This document shows, one piece after another, positions 36,109 through 49,400 of a DNA stretch of 64,000 bases (position 1 is its first letter; each line of letters begins with the position of its first letter). A program made the translations under genes and the position numbers. The notes below the pieces were generated by a model. The model was not told the DNA's origin and made no database searches. It saw only the letters and a list, made by a program, of their open reading frames with translations. This DNA comes from Schistosoma mansoni. Its lineage: Eukaryota > Platyhelminthes > Trematoda > Strigeidida > Schistosomatidae. The DNA is taken from NCBI RefSeq assembly GCF_000237925.1, contig NC_031498.1, positions 22,050,422 through 22,114,421 on the forward strand, read 5' to 3'.

Positions 36109-39100
36109 CTAAAAAATGAAGTGTATATGTAGTGTTAGCGAGCAATCTCACATAGGATATAATCTTCAAAAGTAGTACAATAACAAAATTTGAAAATATG
36201 TAGTTGACACATGTTATACACACCAAAATTTGATGCTGTTCACTTAAAGAAGAACACAGAACAGTAATGGAAACTACGGTATGAAATCAAAACACACACA
36301 TTGATGATCACTATTAGGCTTCCCTACATAGATTAAAGTAATTTACATAATAGAAACAGTTTAATTCAAATAAGAAAGTAGTACAAATGTCTTTTATATT
36401 TATTAACATGTAATACGATGATGAACAAAAATAAAGGATGAAATTTATGAAAATCTTAGGGGCAAGAAACAAAATATAAACAAACAAAGTGTTCATCTAC
36501 GACTGAACACTACCGCGAAGAAGAAGAGCTAATTTCTAAATCGATATTCAGTAGTTTTTAATCTATTAAAATATCAACTTATGAAAGTTTACAATGATCA
36601 TAGATGACCCAATATATCATCCATTAATCATCTCTTAGAAGTTTATACTTGATTTTATCAGAAGTTGTACACTCTTCATGTCAACTATTTAAGATATAGC
36701 ATACATACTAAAAGATTTAACAGTGGTTTTGTTAAATACCCAGTTATTCAGGAGATGAACATTGAGAAAAGCTTCAAGACCCCATAAAAGTTTAGTCTAG
36801 CATAACTGCAAACAGTACACAGATCAGCAGGTTGATATATCAAAATTTCTTATTTCTGTTGACCATAAAAAGAAAATCAATTAAACAGATGATTGGATAC
36901 ATGAAACGATTTTATGATGAAACGTAAGGTATGAGACAATTACGTACTGTAAGTATGAAGGCTTAAATTTAAAAATGAACAGTTGAGATTCGAAAATGAA
37001 CGGCAGTTAGAAGACTATTTTTGACTTTTTTTTCAACTGTCATCTATAAGTAGTTCCAATTTTATATATAATATGATGGTCTTCAGTGTTAAATACAATA
37101 TCGAAGAAATTTAAATCAACAGTATAATATACATAAATCTAAAATTGAAGATTACGAGGCAATAGATGGATACAATACCCATATAAGGGTATCGCATATG
37201 ATTTTACAAAAAGCTCAACTAAGCTCTTGTTTAGTTTGTACCTTTAAGAAGTTCTGTCATGTTTATTTCTTTCACAGAGCAAAGCAATATCAACTGATTA
37301 TTTAAATAATGTGATACGTCTTGTAAGTTGAACGCTATATTCAGATCCTAAGCTATTCTGATAACCCCAGGCTAGAACTACTCAGCGGCTTGAACACCAG
37401 GGAGAAGACTCGAGTATGAGAGAAAACACTTTACTGCAAGGTTCATTCATGTACAGAAAATACAGGGATTTTATAGTAATTAAGAGACCTTGAGTTTACA
37501 TAGTAGCAGTGTGTTAATCAGCCAATCAGGATCTCGTTATTTTAGTAACATAACTTCACACAACTTCTAATTAATCGCTGATTGGTTGGGGCTCTTTATG
37601 AGCCTCTAGAGGCTCTGTTAGAGTTCTCTGGAAGCCGACTTAACACCTGTGGACCATCCTCACACCTCCCCCCTTTAAAGTCTGTTGTATAAGACCTTTT
37701 TCTCGGATCCACCTGGAATTGAGTTACCGCGATTCTCTTGCGACTCATTACTCTCGAAGGTTGTGTCGCTTCGCTCTTGTGTATTTTATCTTTTCTACCT
37801 TCGCGCGCCTGAGTGCTTTTTGGAGATGAATCCATGAGCAAATGAAATGGGAGCCGGCTTTGTGGCATCAATGTTCTGTCATCCCTTCGAATTTGATTGA
37901 TGTGTCTTATACAAGTTCCGACATTTCTTCGGATTAGATACAATACACTTCCGATTCGACGTTCTATAATACCTGGTTCCCACCTTCTTTCACCTTGATA
38001 CGATTTAACGAGTACCCTTTCACCTACCTTGAAGCTACGAGTGACCATATGATTTTCATTCGTGGGTTTACTTGTCTTTCTAGGTGGCAACATACTGCTA
38101 AAGACTGTTCGGATTTTCCTTCCGAACATACACTCGGCTGGTGACTTACCTTCGGGTACTGCCGGATTGGGGGTAACTCTGTAAGACATAAGGAACTTGC
38201 TGATTACTTGTTCTGGGATGGCCTCTCCTCCCCCCTTGACTAGAGCTCGTTTTATAGTGTCTACGAATCTTTCTGCTTGGCCATTTGTCTGATACTCTTG
38301 TACAGGTTTTCTTCTTTTCTTGGGTGGCGATTTTTTGTCAAATATCCCTGGGTTCTTTGCCTGAACTTCTGCTTCACCTTCTCCTGCGGCAATGAGTACG
38401 TCTTCTCCATGTTTTGCCTGGGAACCAATCAGCCTTGAGAGTGCATCAGATCTCACCGGACTACATATATGATTAATTGGCTGGTTAGCCAACTGCAACA
38501 TTTCTATTAGGTCAAGACCAAGCAAATCTAGTCCTGGGCTTTCAGTGAGATATACTTTCACATTCTTCTGTACATTCCCTTTTTTGACTGGACAGCATAT
38601 CTCTCCAGCAATATTTACCTTCTCTCCAGATGCACTGAGTGCTAACTGAGTTGTAGGGAGCACCAAGGGTTTGCCAATATGACTCCAAGTTTTCCGGCTG
38701 ATAAGTGAAATATCTGAGGCAGTATCAAGCTGCAGACGGGCACGGCGTCCATTAATCTCTAAAGTCACATATTTTCTTCGATTATGTTCTGTTCTGGTAT
38801 GTGCCACCATTATTCTATTAGTTGATGAACAGTTTTTACGTCTTCGGTAATGAACACTTGATGAACGACGGTGCATCTTCTTTTTACAACATGTTTCTTT
38901 ATGTCCTTTAAGCTGACATTTGGTGCACCGGTAGTTTTTGTATGGGCAGAACCTTTTGTAATGCAGCTCTCCGCAAAGCTAGCACTCGACTTAATGGGGC
39001 TAGATCTTATAGAAACACTTAACCTAGCAGACCACTCTATTAACAGTATCTGCAAACAAATCACAACTCACAACACTTCAGAGTGGAGTCAGAAAAATGC

Positions 39101-42100
39101 CTTGCTACAAAAACACCAAGACGTGTTTAAAGAAGGATTAGGCGAATGCACGAAGGCTAAAGCAGTGCTAACTCTAAAGCCTGCAGCTACTCCCATTTTT
39201 CGACCTAAAAGACCTGTGCCCTATGCTGCTCTTCCAATAGTTGAACAGGAGTTACAATGACTTCAGCAAATGGGTGTTATCGAGCCTGTGAACTTCTCGA
39301 ACTGGGCTGCACCGATAGTGGTGGTTAAGAAGTCGAATGGAAGTGTCCGTCTATGTGCAGACTACTCCACAGGATTAAATGAAGCTCTAGAGTCCCATCA
39401 GTATCCGTTGCCCTTACCGGAAGATCTTTTCGCTAAGCTGAACGGTGGCAGATATTTTGCGAAATTGGACTTATCAGACGCATATCTACAAATCCCGGTA
39501 TCTGATGAAAGCAAAGATCTTTTAACGATCAACACACACAAAGGTCTGTTCCGGTATAACCGACTACCTTTTGGGGTGAAGACAGCGCCCTCTATTTTTC
39601 AGCAAATTATGGATACCATGTTACAAGGTACTCCAGGGGCAGCAGCTTACTTAGACGACACCATAATTATGGCAGTAGGTAAAATGGACCTGCAGAAGAA
39701 ACTGGACCTGGTACTAGAACGCATAGCCGAGCGGAAAAGTGTGACTTCTATATGCAGCAAGTACGGTACCTTGGGTTCATAATAGATAAAGACGGAAGAC
39801 GACCAGATCCAGAGAACATTGAAGCAGTGAAAACAATGCCTAGACCCAGGGACATTACCACCCTACGATCATTCTTGGGATTGGTCAGACATTATGGTAC
39901 CTTCCTCCCCGATCTCCATCGTCTACGTGCTCCACTAAACAACCTACTACAAAAGAATACGAGATGGAATTGGTCTGCAGACTGCCAAGCGTCTTTCGAG
40001 AAAATCAAGCAACTCCTGACTTCCAATCTCTTATTGTCACACTATGATCCCTCGCTACCGATAGTCGTCGCTTCAGATGCTTCTAACTATGGTGTGGGTG
40101 CAGTTATCTCTCACATTTTTCCTGATGGGTCCGAAAAAGCTATCTCACACGCTGCCAGATCTTTGACAACGACCGAAAGGAACTATAGTCAGATTGAGAA
40201 GGAAGCCCTATCAATTATCTTTGCAGTGAAAAAGTTCCATAAGATGATATATGGCCGACATTTTACTCTAATAACAGACCATAAACCACTACTTGCAGTT
40301 TTTGGGTCAAAGAAAGGTATTCCGGTCCACACAGCTAACCGACTACAACGATGGGCAACCACACTTCTGGGGTACGACTTCAAGATAAAGTATCAGTCTA
40401 CTACTGCCTTCGGACAAGCTGACGCATTGTCAAGATTAATAGGCTCTCAATCAAAAACCCCAGAGGAGACTCTTGTAGCAAATATAAAAGCCGAGGAAGA
40501 AGTTCATCGTGTATTGGATGACGCAATCAATGGACTCCCAGTAACCTTTCAAACTATCAAGAAGATCGCTGAAAGTGATAAGATACTGAGCACAGTCAAA
40601 TGCTATCTGTCGACCAAATGGCCAAACAATCGCCTTGACGGAGAACTTTTGCAATATTTTCGTCGACGGAACAAACTAATGGTTGTTGACTCGTGTATTA
40701 TGTTCGGTGATCGAATTGTTATTCCGAAGTTATTACGTCACAAGGTTCTCAAGCAGTTTCGCAGTGGCCATCCTGGAATCAATAAAATGAAATCGTTGGC
40801 TCGTAGTTATGCTTATTGGCCGTCAATGGACAAAGATATCGAGAATAAATGCCGTAACTGTCCATCATGCATTCAAGCCGCTAAAAATCCTGTGAAATGC
40901 GAACCTCAGTACTGGCCTATGCCTGCAGGACCCTGGGAAAGAATTCATGCAGATTTTGCTGGTCCAATCTAAGGAAAACTGTTTCTAATTATCGTAGATG
41001 CATTTACTAAATGGCCGGAGGTATATACCATGCCAAATTGTACAACCTCAGAAACAATCCACAAGGTGTCTACCCTGTTTAGCTGTTTCAGAGTACCAGA
41101 GACCTTAGTAACAGATAACGGCTCGCAATTCGCCGCAGAATCGTTCAAGCATTTCTGTTAAGCAAACGGAATAACTCATCTTCGTTCTCCACCCTATCAT
41201 CCACAATCTAACGGACAAGCAGAACGCTTTGTGGACACCTTTAAACGAGCATTACTGAAGGGGGGAGGCGAAGGGACGACTGGGCAGGTGATCATGAAAT
41301 TTCTAACATCCTACAGATCCACTCCGAACCCGAATGTTCCGGACGGCAAGTCTCCTGCGGAAGTCATGTTCGGAAGGCGTGTTCGAACCGTCTTCAATGC
41401 CATGTTGCCATCCAAATTAGTTGATGAGCGCAGTCACAATCCAAATATCCGGAACTTCAATGTTGGCGACAAAGTTTACATTAAATCCTACATCAGGGAA
41501 GAACCGATGGGAGCAGGGAGAAGTTGTACAAAAATTGGGAAGAGTTCTGTACAGAGTTCGAGGAACTTTTGGGACATGTATACGACACACGAATCAAATC
41601 CTTAAAGACAAAAGAACGATGCAGAATCGAAGTAACCGGCCGATTTTTCCGTTAGATTTAATCTTAGTTGCACAAATGCCCAAGAACACTGGAAAGAAGC
41701 CGTGGACAAGGAAGACGACGAGAATAATGGGACGACGTCGCAACCCAGTTGTCAAACTACAAGTTGACCCTAGAAAGAAATCTTATTCGGGGGAAGTGTT
41801 GAGTCGGCTTCCAGAGGCTCATAAAGAGCCCCAGCCAATCAGAATACGATAGAACATTCTAGAGTCCAACGTGGCATGCTACTATTGGTCGGTAGCAATA
41901 TATGTCGTTAAATGGATTGGCTGAAAAAGGATGTTGATTTAACATATGCTAACTTCTATAAATACCTATGATTTTCTGTACAAAAATGAACCTTGCGGTA
42001 AAGTGTTTCTCTGATACTCGTGTCTTCTCTCTGGTGTTCAAGTCGCTGAGTAGTGCTAGCCCTGGGGTTATCCGAATAGCTTAGGATCTGAATAAAGCGT

Positions 42101-43430
42101 TCAACTTACAAGAAATATCAACATCCTTGTGGATTAGACCTTCAGATCAAAGGCTCCGGGTGTGGTCCCCTAAGAAAACCACCTGCTTCGGTTTGGGCAC
42201 CCAGGCAGTATCCTATCCCTCACACAAATCAATGATAACTTCTACTGATCTCATTGTTATTGTGTGGTGCATATGTATTTGTTGTCCCCTTGTACCAATG
42301 TTCATGTGTTCAAATAAATAAAATCATATATCTGGCATAACGTGATCCAGTCTGTGCACAGCCCATTGATCGAGTATCCAGCTTAATGGTAGTCTAATTT
42401 CGGTCCTCTAGACTTATTATTGTATTATAGTAGGAAGGAGAGAGTATTTCCATCCTTCTTTTATAGCAAAATTGTGTTGCATAACTACATTTTACTTTAA
42501 AAGTACGGTTGAAAGCCTGATACAAAAGCTCTGGATTCAAATTCCACTACAGACTGTTCGTCATTGATTGCCATCAAAGAGTATAAATGATCTCGAGTGT
42601 TGTCAGAACATGAGGGGGGTTGTCATTTCGCTGTTGCTTATATCCTGGGGAGATACTTCTTCTTGAGAAAATTGGGAAGGAAACTAGGTTAGGGTTGTTA
42701 GTCTTTACAACCTGGAAGCACACCCATAGAGCCCAAGGAACAACTGTTCGAGGTCCACTGTACACGGCGTTTTTGTAAATAGTTTCTCCTGTGCTAGCTC
42801 TGTTCTTCCACATCATATGGTTGATAACCGAAATCTGAGGTAAGGTGATGTGTACCATTTATTGTTGACTATGCCAACCTAGTGATAATTAAGTAACGAC
42901 AAAAGAAAACAATGAATAATTATTATTACAACTCAATTAAAAGTATTACCTTAGTATCATATGATCGTGAGTTAAGGAATTTCACATATTCTGGACAGAT
43001 AAGAGATGCTGGTGTTGGTTTTTGCCAACGTTTCAAAAGTAATGAAAGAAGTATGACAGAAAGAGATGAAGCAGCCATTGCAGCTGATGCAAACCATGGT
43101 GTTAATTCGATACCGAATGGCATTAAACAACCTAAATGAAATCAACAAATAAATAGATAAATAAAACACCGAGGAAAAGAAACACTAGATTTAACCATTA
43201 TTGCGATTTTTGAATAGACAATAACAGGAATAATAATAATGATAATTTTGATATAAACTTTTCTTAAAATTCGAATAAACAACAGCTTTAGAGAAAAAAG
43301 AAGGAACTGTATTTGCGAGGATCTCAACAATTAAAACTAAGTAGTAGTTTCAATAACTCATTTAAAAGTTCTATTTAATTCAAACGCCATTATTCAGGAA
43401 ATTTGTACTGTGGCGTACACAAATCAACTG

Positions 43431-43462
<32 letters not shown>

Positions 43463-46400
43463 TTCAAGTTATGGTATTTGAAGGTGTGTGTGCTATTCTT
43501 ATAAAGTTGTGTAAACATTCCATTATATCATTCATATCTATTCAAATTATTTATTATCAATATAAAAGTAGGTAAACAATTATTATCATAGTTGGAATCA
43601 TGAGTCAATTGAAACTAGATCACCATGGAAAACCTGGGAACACTGGACGGCCGTTTCCTCAGCATTGCGCATCCACGATCCCGCGCTCGCGAGATTCGAA
43701 CCCAGGACCTACCAGTCTCGCACCAGAGCACTTAACCGATAGACCGCTGAGCCGGCATCCAAAGGTGTTAATGTTAACTTCAACCAATCCACGATATTAG
43801 ATATAATTTATATTGAAGATGTCGTAGTCATCAAAAGCTTTAATATTCAATCATTTATTTATTTACAATACTGTATTTTTGTGTTTGTGTGAAGGTCAAT
43901 CATTCTAGTCGGTTTTTCTTTAACTCACTAAGGTGCAGAGGACTTCGAAGCTATCACATATACATGTTGACTACCAAGTGATTTAATTACTAAGCCAATG
44001 GTCCATTAATGTGCACTTATTAAAAGACTGTCATTTACTTATGAGTGACTGTTTAAAATCTGATACCGAATATGGGTTACGTTATTTGTTAGATCTTTCG
44101 TGCGATAAACAAGGTACTATTACTAACTTATTTGCTAGTTACAGATTCGTGTGCTTAACTTTGAGCTATACTCTATGTGTGGAGGTTAATGATACTGCCT
44201 ACCTGGTGGCTCATACCACAGTGAAGCAGGATTCGAATCTAAAAAGTAGTGGTTGAAAGCTTAACGCCTTAACCATTGAGTCACTGCTCCACTTTGGCGC
44301 TTATTATATTATTTGTGTGATTATCATTAGTAAGGTATAATAATTTATAATTTGTGTAACAGAACTGTTAAGTTGCAGGAAGATCGACTAAGAATTAGAT
44401 TTCCGGTTAGCCCTATGGTAATTGCATCTTATGAAGAATGGAGATTATTCCGATACGGACAGACTCTATGATGGACTTGACAGAACGGTAACTGACACAC
44501 GACAACACTTCAACATTCATAATCCATACGTCAATATGAGATATAGAAGATACGACTTTCAGGATAGCTTTACATTCCGAATACAAGTGAGGGATTGTAA
44601 TGGAAACAATTTTGTGCCTTTACTAGAACACAATGACCTTGGGATACAATGAAATTAGTATAGAAAATGACAAGTAATCAGCTAATGGGGAATGTCGTTG
44701 TGGGAATATCAACTGAAAAAATGCTATCGACGTTATCCTTTAACGAAAAAACTAACATGGTACTGTTACAACATGTGACCTTGTGCCTTATTAATATATA
44801 ATGTGATGATACCGCCAATTACAGAACAGTGACTTGTCGACCAGACCAATTACTCATGAAACCCTTACGAACAGTCTAGAGTCTTTACCGGTCCTTCATC
44901 CTGCTTAGCCCTGTCTGCATGTTGAGTCCAGAACACCAATGTCAGCTTCCGCGATATGAATCATGCATTTCAAATATAATGGGTTTATATACAAACTAAA
45001 CAGACCACATCGCACCACAAAATAGAAAACAGCACTTGTACAAGATCTAGCCAAAAGTGACTGTAAATGTGAGAGACTAATTAATAGACATTAAATCGTA
45101 TAATAATAGTCTATGGGTCAAACTGAAGCTCATAACAAGAGGAACATGAATATGCATGGTTTAGTTACATCTGTGGTCAAATACTAGTAACCTACGAGTA
45201 TCTTCTACTCTTAATGGCCATGTTTCGCAGCCGTAAAGTAGAACAGAACGAATTGCTGCGCAGTATACTCGTCCCTTAATTGATAGAAGGACATCTCGCC
45301 TTCTTCATAGGTGAAGTAAGTTGGCAAAAGCCAAACGAGCTTTCTGAGTCCGTGCTGAGATTTCGTCAGACACCAACCCATCAGGGCTGATCAGACTTCC
45401 AAGATAAGTGAATATGTGGTCGATATAGCTATGACTGGGTCTGAAGCCAGCCTGTCTGAATGAAGTGGATGGTTAGTATGTAATAAGGTAACAGTTGCCC
45501 GGAGTTTGCAAAATTTTAAATGTCTGTCCACAACCATATTCATAATGACCTTAACAAACTCACCACACACCTTAATAACTGGCCTCAGAGCCACCCCACA
45601 ACACAATGAAACCTTTGCTCAAAAGCCCAGGAAGGAATAATGAGGAACAATAATGAAGAGTAATAGATAATATACAAGTATTTACAAATCGTGAAAGTAA
45701 ATGTCGAATAATGCCAAAAGCATGAAATCTCTTTATGTAGTGAGTTGAACAAAGAAAAAATTTACATCTAAATAAATGATCTTTACCACTTATTTTAACT
45801 ACAAAACCTCCAATAGGGCGAACTTTATAGAATTAACAACAGGGATACTTAAGTGTTATCTCATGTCTTAAGGTTAAAATCAATAATTAAAAAAACAAGT
45901 AAACAAACAAACAAATAAACTGACCTGCAGCAACAGGTACTCCTATAAGATTATATAGTGTAGCAGCAATAAAATTACATCGTATTCGACGTACAGTTTT
46001 TTTCGATAAATCAATAGCACCAACTACATCAATTAATGAATTACGTATAAGTACAACATCAGCAGTTTCAACAGCAACATCTGCACCACAACCAATAGCT
46101 ATACCAACATCTGCTTGAGCTAATGCAGGACTATCATTAACACCATCACCAATCATTGCAACATATTGACGTTGAGATTTTTTAAGAGATACACGTAAAT
46201 TATTTTTTTGATATTTTTTCATCTTCTGATGACGTTCTATTTGACGTTGATGAAAAGAAGTAGTTTGATGTTTTCTTAAAGAATTTAATGGTTTTACAAA
46301 AGTACAATAATAATTATAATGTTGACTAGTAAAACAACATATTACACTAATACATTGTTTAATGAATTGTTTAATTGATAATGTATTTTTTACAGGGTTT

Positions 46401-49400
46401 CCATTATATTTAACCTGTGTATTATTATTATGAATAGTATGATTAAATTCATCTTCTGATAGTTTCTCATTGAATAAATTAAATTCATTTTCTATATGAC
46501 AAGATGAATTAGAATGATTATTATTATTTGGAATTGTTTTCTTTAATAATTCAAGTTTGGAATGATTTGGTGGTTTATTTGATATTTTTGAATTGAAGAT
46601 TTGACAATTCGATTCTAAAATTATATGTGAATTAAATAAATATAATAGATATTAAAAATTAATCAATCTTTTTATAATGTAAACAAATTTCTAATAACTG
46701 GGTTCGAATCTCGCGAGTGCGGGATCGTGGATGCGCACTGTTGAGGAGTCCCATAATAGAACGAAATGGCCGTCCAGTGCTTCCAGGTTTTCCATGGTGA
46801 TCTAGCTTCAATTGACTCATGATTTCAACTATGATAATAAATAATTACCCTATTACATTGTGATGTATGCTACTTATATTGACAGATATAAGTAGTATGG
46901 GACACCAATCAGGAGATGGAATACCTGGCAGCAAAAGATTGAAATGAAGTGAACAGGAAGGGAAATAGAGCAATTGTAATAATAGCAGAATTGAAAGAAT
47001 CATGAAGCATGTAAAGGACAAGTGAAGGTAGATGTGCAAATAATGTATTTAATGTCTAGTTTACATATTTCACGATCACATTATGCCATTTTTCATTAAA
47101 CAATAAATTAGTCTTTCTCACCTTAGTTTTTGTTCACTACCATACTACTACTGTTTTAGTGAGCAAAAACGCAAGTAAGATAAACCAATTTACTGTTTTA
47201 CGCAAAATCCTACATTAAATGCACCATTTACATGTCTTCCTTGAGTTATTCTTTACATATTCCATCATTCTTTCAATCCTAATGTTATTTTGATTGCTCT
47301 CTGTTCTCCCTCCTCTTTCTTAATTTCAATTTTTGGCTGGTAAGCATTCCAGTCCCAATCACTGCTACATACTGTCCTAACCATACTACAACAACAACTA
47401 CTTATTACTTTGAAGAAAATAAAACTAACTGGCCAACTAAAATTACTGATTATGGATAATTAGATTAATAGTTTTAGTTTTGAGAAGATTGAGAAGCGGA
47501 GACACTTCCATTGAAATCTCCTTTGCATTAGGTGTTCTTGCCAAATGAATGAAGTATTACATGCAATTTTGTTTCACAGTGTTTAAAAACGTAAACTTAT
47601 AGGCCCCCGATCTGACTTCATCATAAACGAACGATGAATAACCCATGAAAATAAATCCTCTGTTTGATTTCTTATATTTAATTTGGGCTAACTCCATTTG
47701 GGCGGTGGTAATAAAACACCGAATACAAATTTATTTCATTCTTTTATGCGGGAAAACAATGGGAAATGTGACGAGGAGAATCCCAAATCGTAAATGAATC
47801 AAAACGTGACTAAACATTATTTACAGACGTCATAAATAAAAGGAGATATAGACATATTGTACGATTATGCACATATGCTCAATATCACAAATATGAATGA
47901 CAAAATGACTAAGGGAGATTGGAATAAATCATCTTTCCAAAAGTAAGGATAAATCATGTAAACATGTAACAATGCTAGTTGTTAAGATCTGAAGTGTTTT
48001 TTTTCTTTTATAAGAAAATCTATTTCATAGTTTCATCAAATTAACATCTTAGTGGAAAAAAAACGAACCACAGAGAAGCTAAATACAACTTGAAGATCAA
48101 CTTTTTAAATTCATAGGAAAGAAGAAGAGAGTGTGAGAAGTTAGATTGATTTTGTGTATACACACACTCATGTACACGGATGATTACGATACCGAAGGTA
48201 TTTTTTGATTATAATTGAGATAACTTATATTGAGTGACGATAACAAGTGTTAGTCAATCCTTTGATTCTTAGATAAATCTGCATAATCTATATACGTCAG
48301 TTAACTTACAGTTGTTAAATTCATCACAATACCGACTGAATCACTAGGTATTTGTGGATCAGTGTGTGTATGTATGTACTGGATTAAAGACAACAATATC
48401 AGGTATTTTTTTCATTCTCTCTCATATGAGTTTAACTACTCTGGGAATTTTATTAAATTACCAACATGACGGAAATCAGCTAAACTCGTTTATACTCGTA
48501 TACTTGACAAAATTACAATTTAATCTGTTTGCGTGAATTAACTCTACACAATCAACTTGTCTGTGTGTATGTAGACCGGGGTTAAGTGAGCCAGAGTTCA
48601 AACCTACGGCTTAAGAATTGAAACTTGAATGGTTTAATCAGTACTCTACTCATTTAGTTGAGTGAACTTGTTGAGGATCCGCAGAAGTCATTTGGTAAAC
48701 GTCTTATTTTTGCAATATTTTGGAAATTTGGATTCCATGTTTTCGCGCAAAAACGGCCATTTTTACCTTCATATCGTATTTCCCACTTAGGGGGACCTTA
48801 AATGTCATTGGTTCGTTCCCTCTTTTAATACGCTATTTTGTAACGTTTCCCAAGGACATTTTTGTGCTGTATATATACGCTTGAGTTGTGCTTGTTGTTC
48901 GTGCTTCTGGCTACTTGTGAAATACATCTCCCTCTCCTGAACCTGGAGTTCTCTCTAGTTAATGGGGCTGGAACGCATCGGAACAGCTAGCTTATTTGGT
49001 CATTGAGTCACTCAGTCTTCGTTCCGTCCGCAGACTAGGTGAACTCGTAATCTCTTCAAACACAGCGGAATTAAAAAAAAATTCAAAATATTTTGCAGAA
49101 AAACTACCTATCACTCATATTATACACATTTCATGAATATTAAGTACATTTTAAAGTAAAAGAAAATCAAGAAAGCGTTTGAATAATTCGTTTGTTAATA
49201 TTTAGCACTAAATGTTGATCAGTCTTCGCTTCCATGTATTCGTCTTGGCTATATAGAGTAAACTCGCATAGGATTTATACATATTACTAATAAATACTGA
49301 TTAAACTTTATTCCTAAACATCAACAATAGAATAAATTAATCCTTTACTAATAATCATATAAACATGATGCCCGTTACACAAGTGAGTGGCTGTTTTAAC

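Noticed and set aside
44215-44300. tRNA-Ser-like gene on the minus strand
   Set aside because: Acceptor-like ends pair, but the anticodon arm does not form well and the body is shared with other SINE copies.
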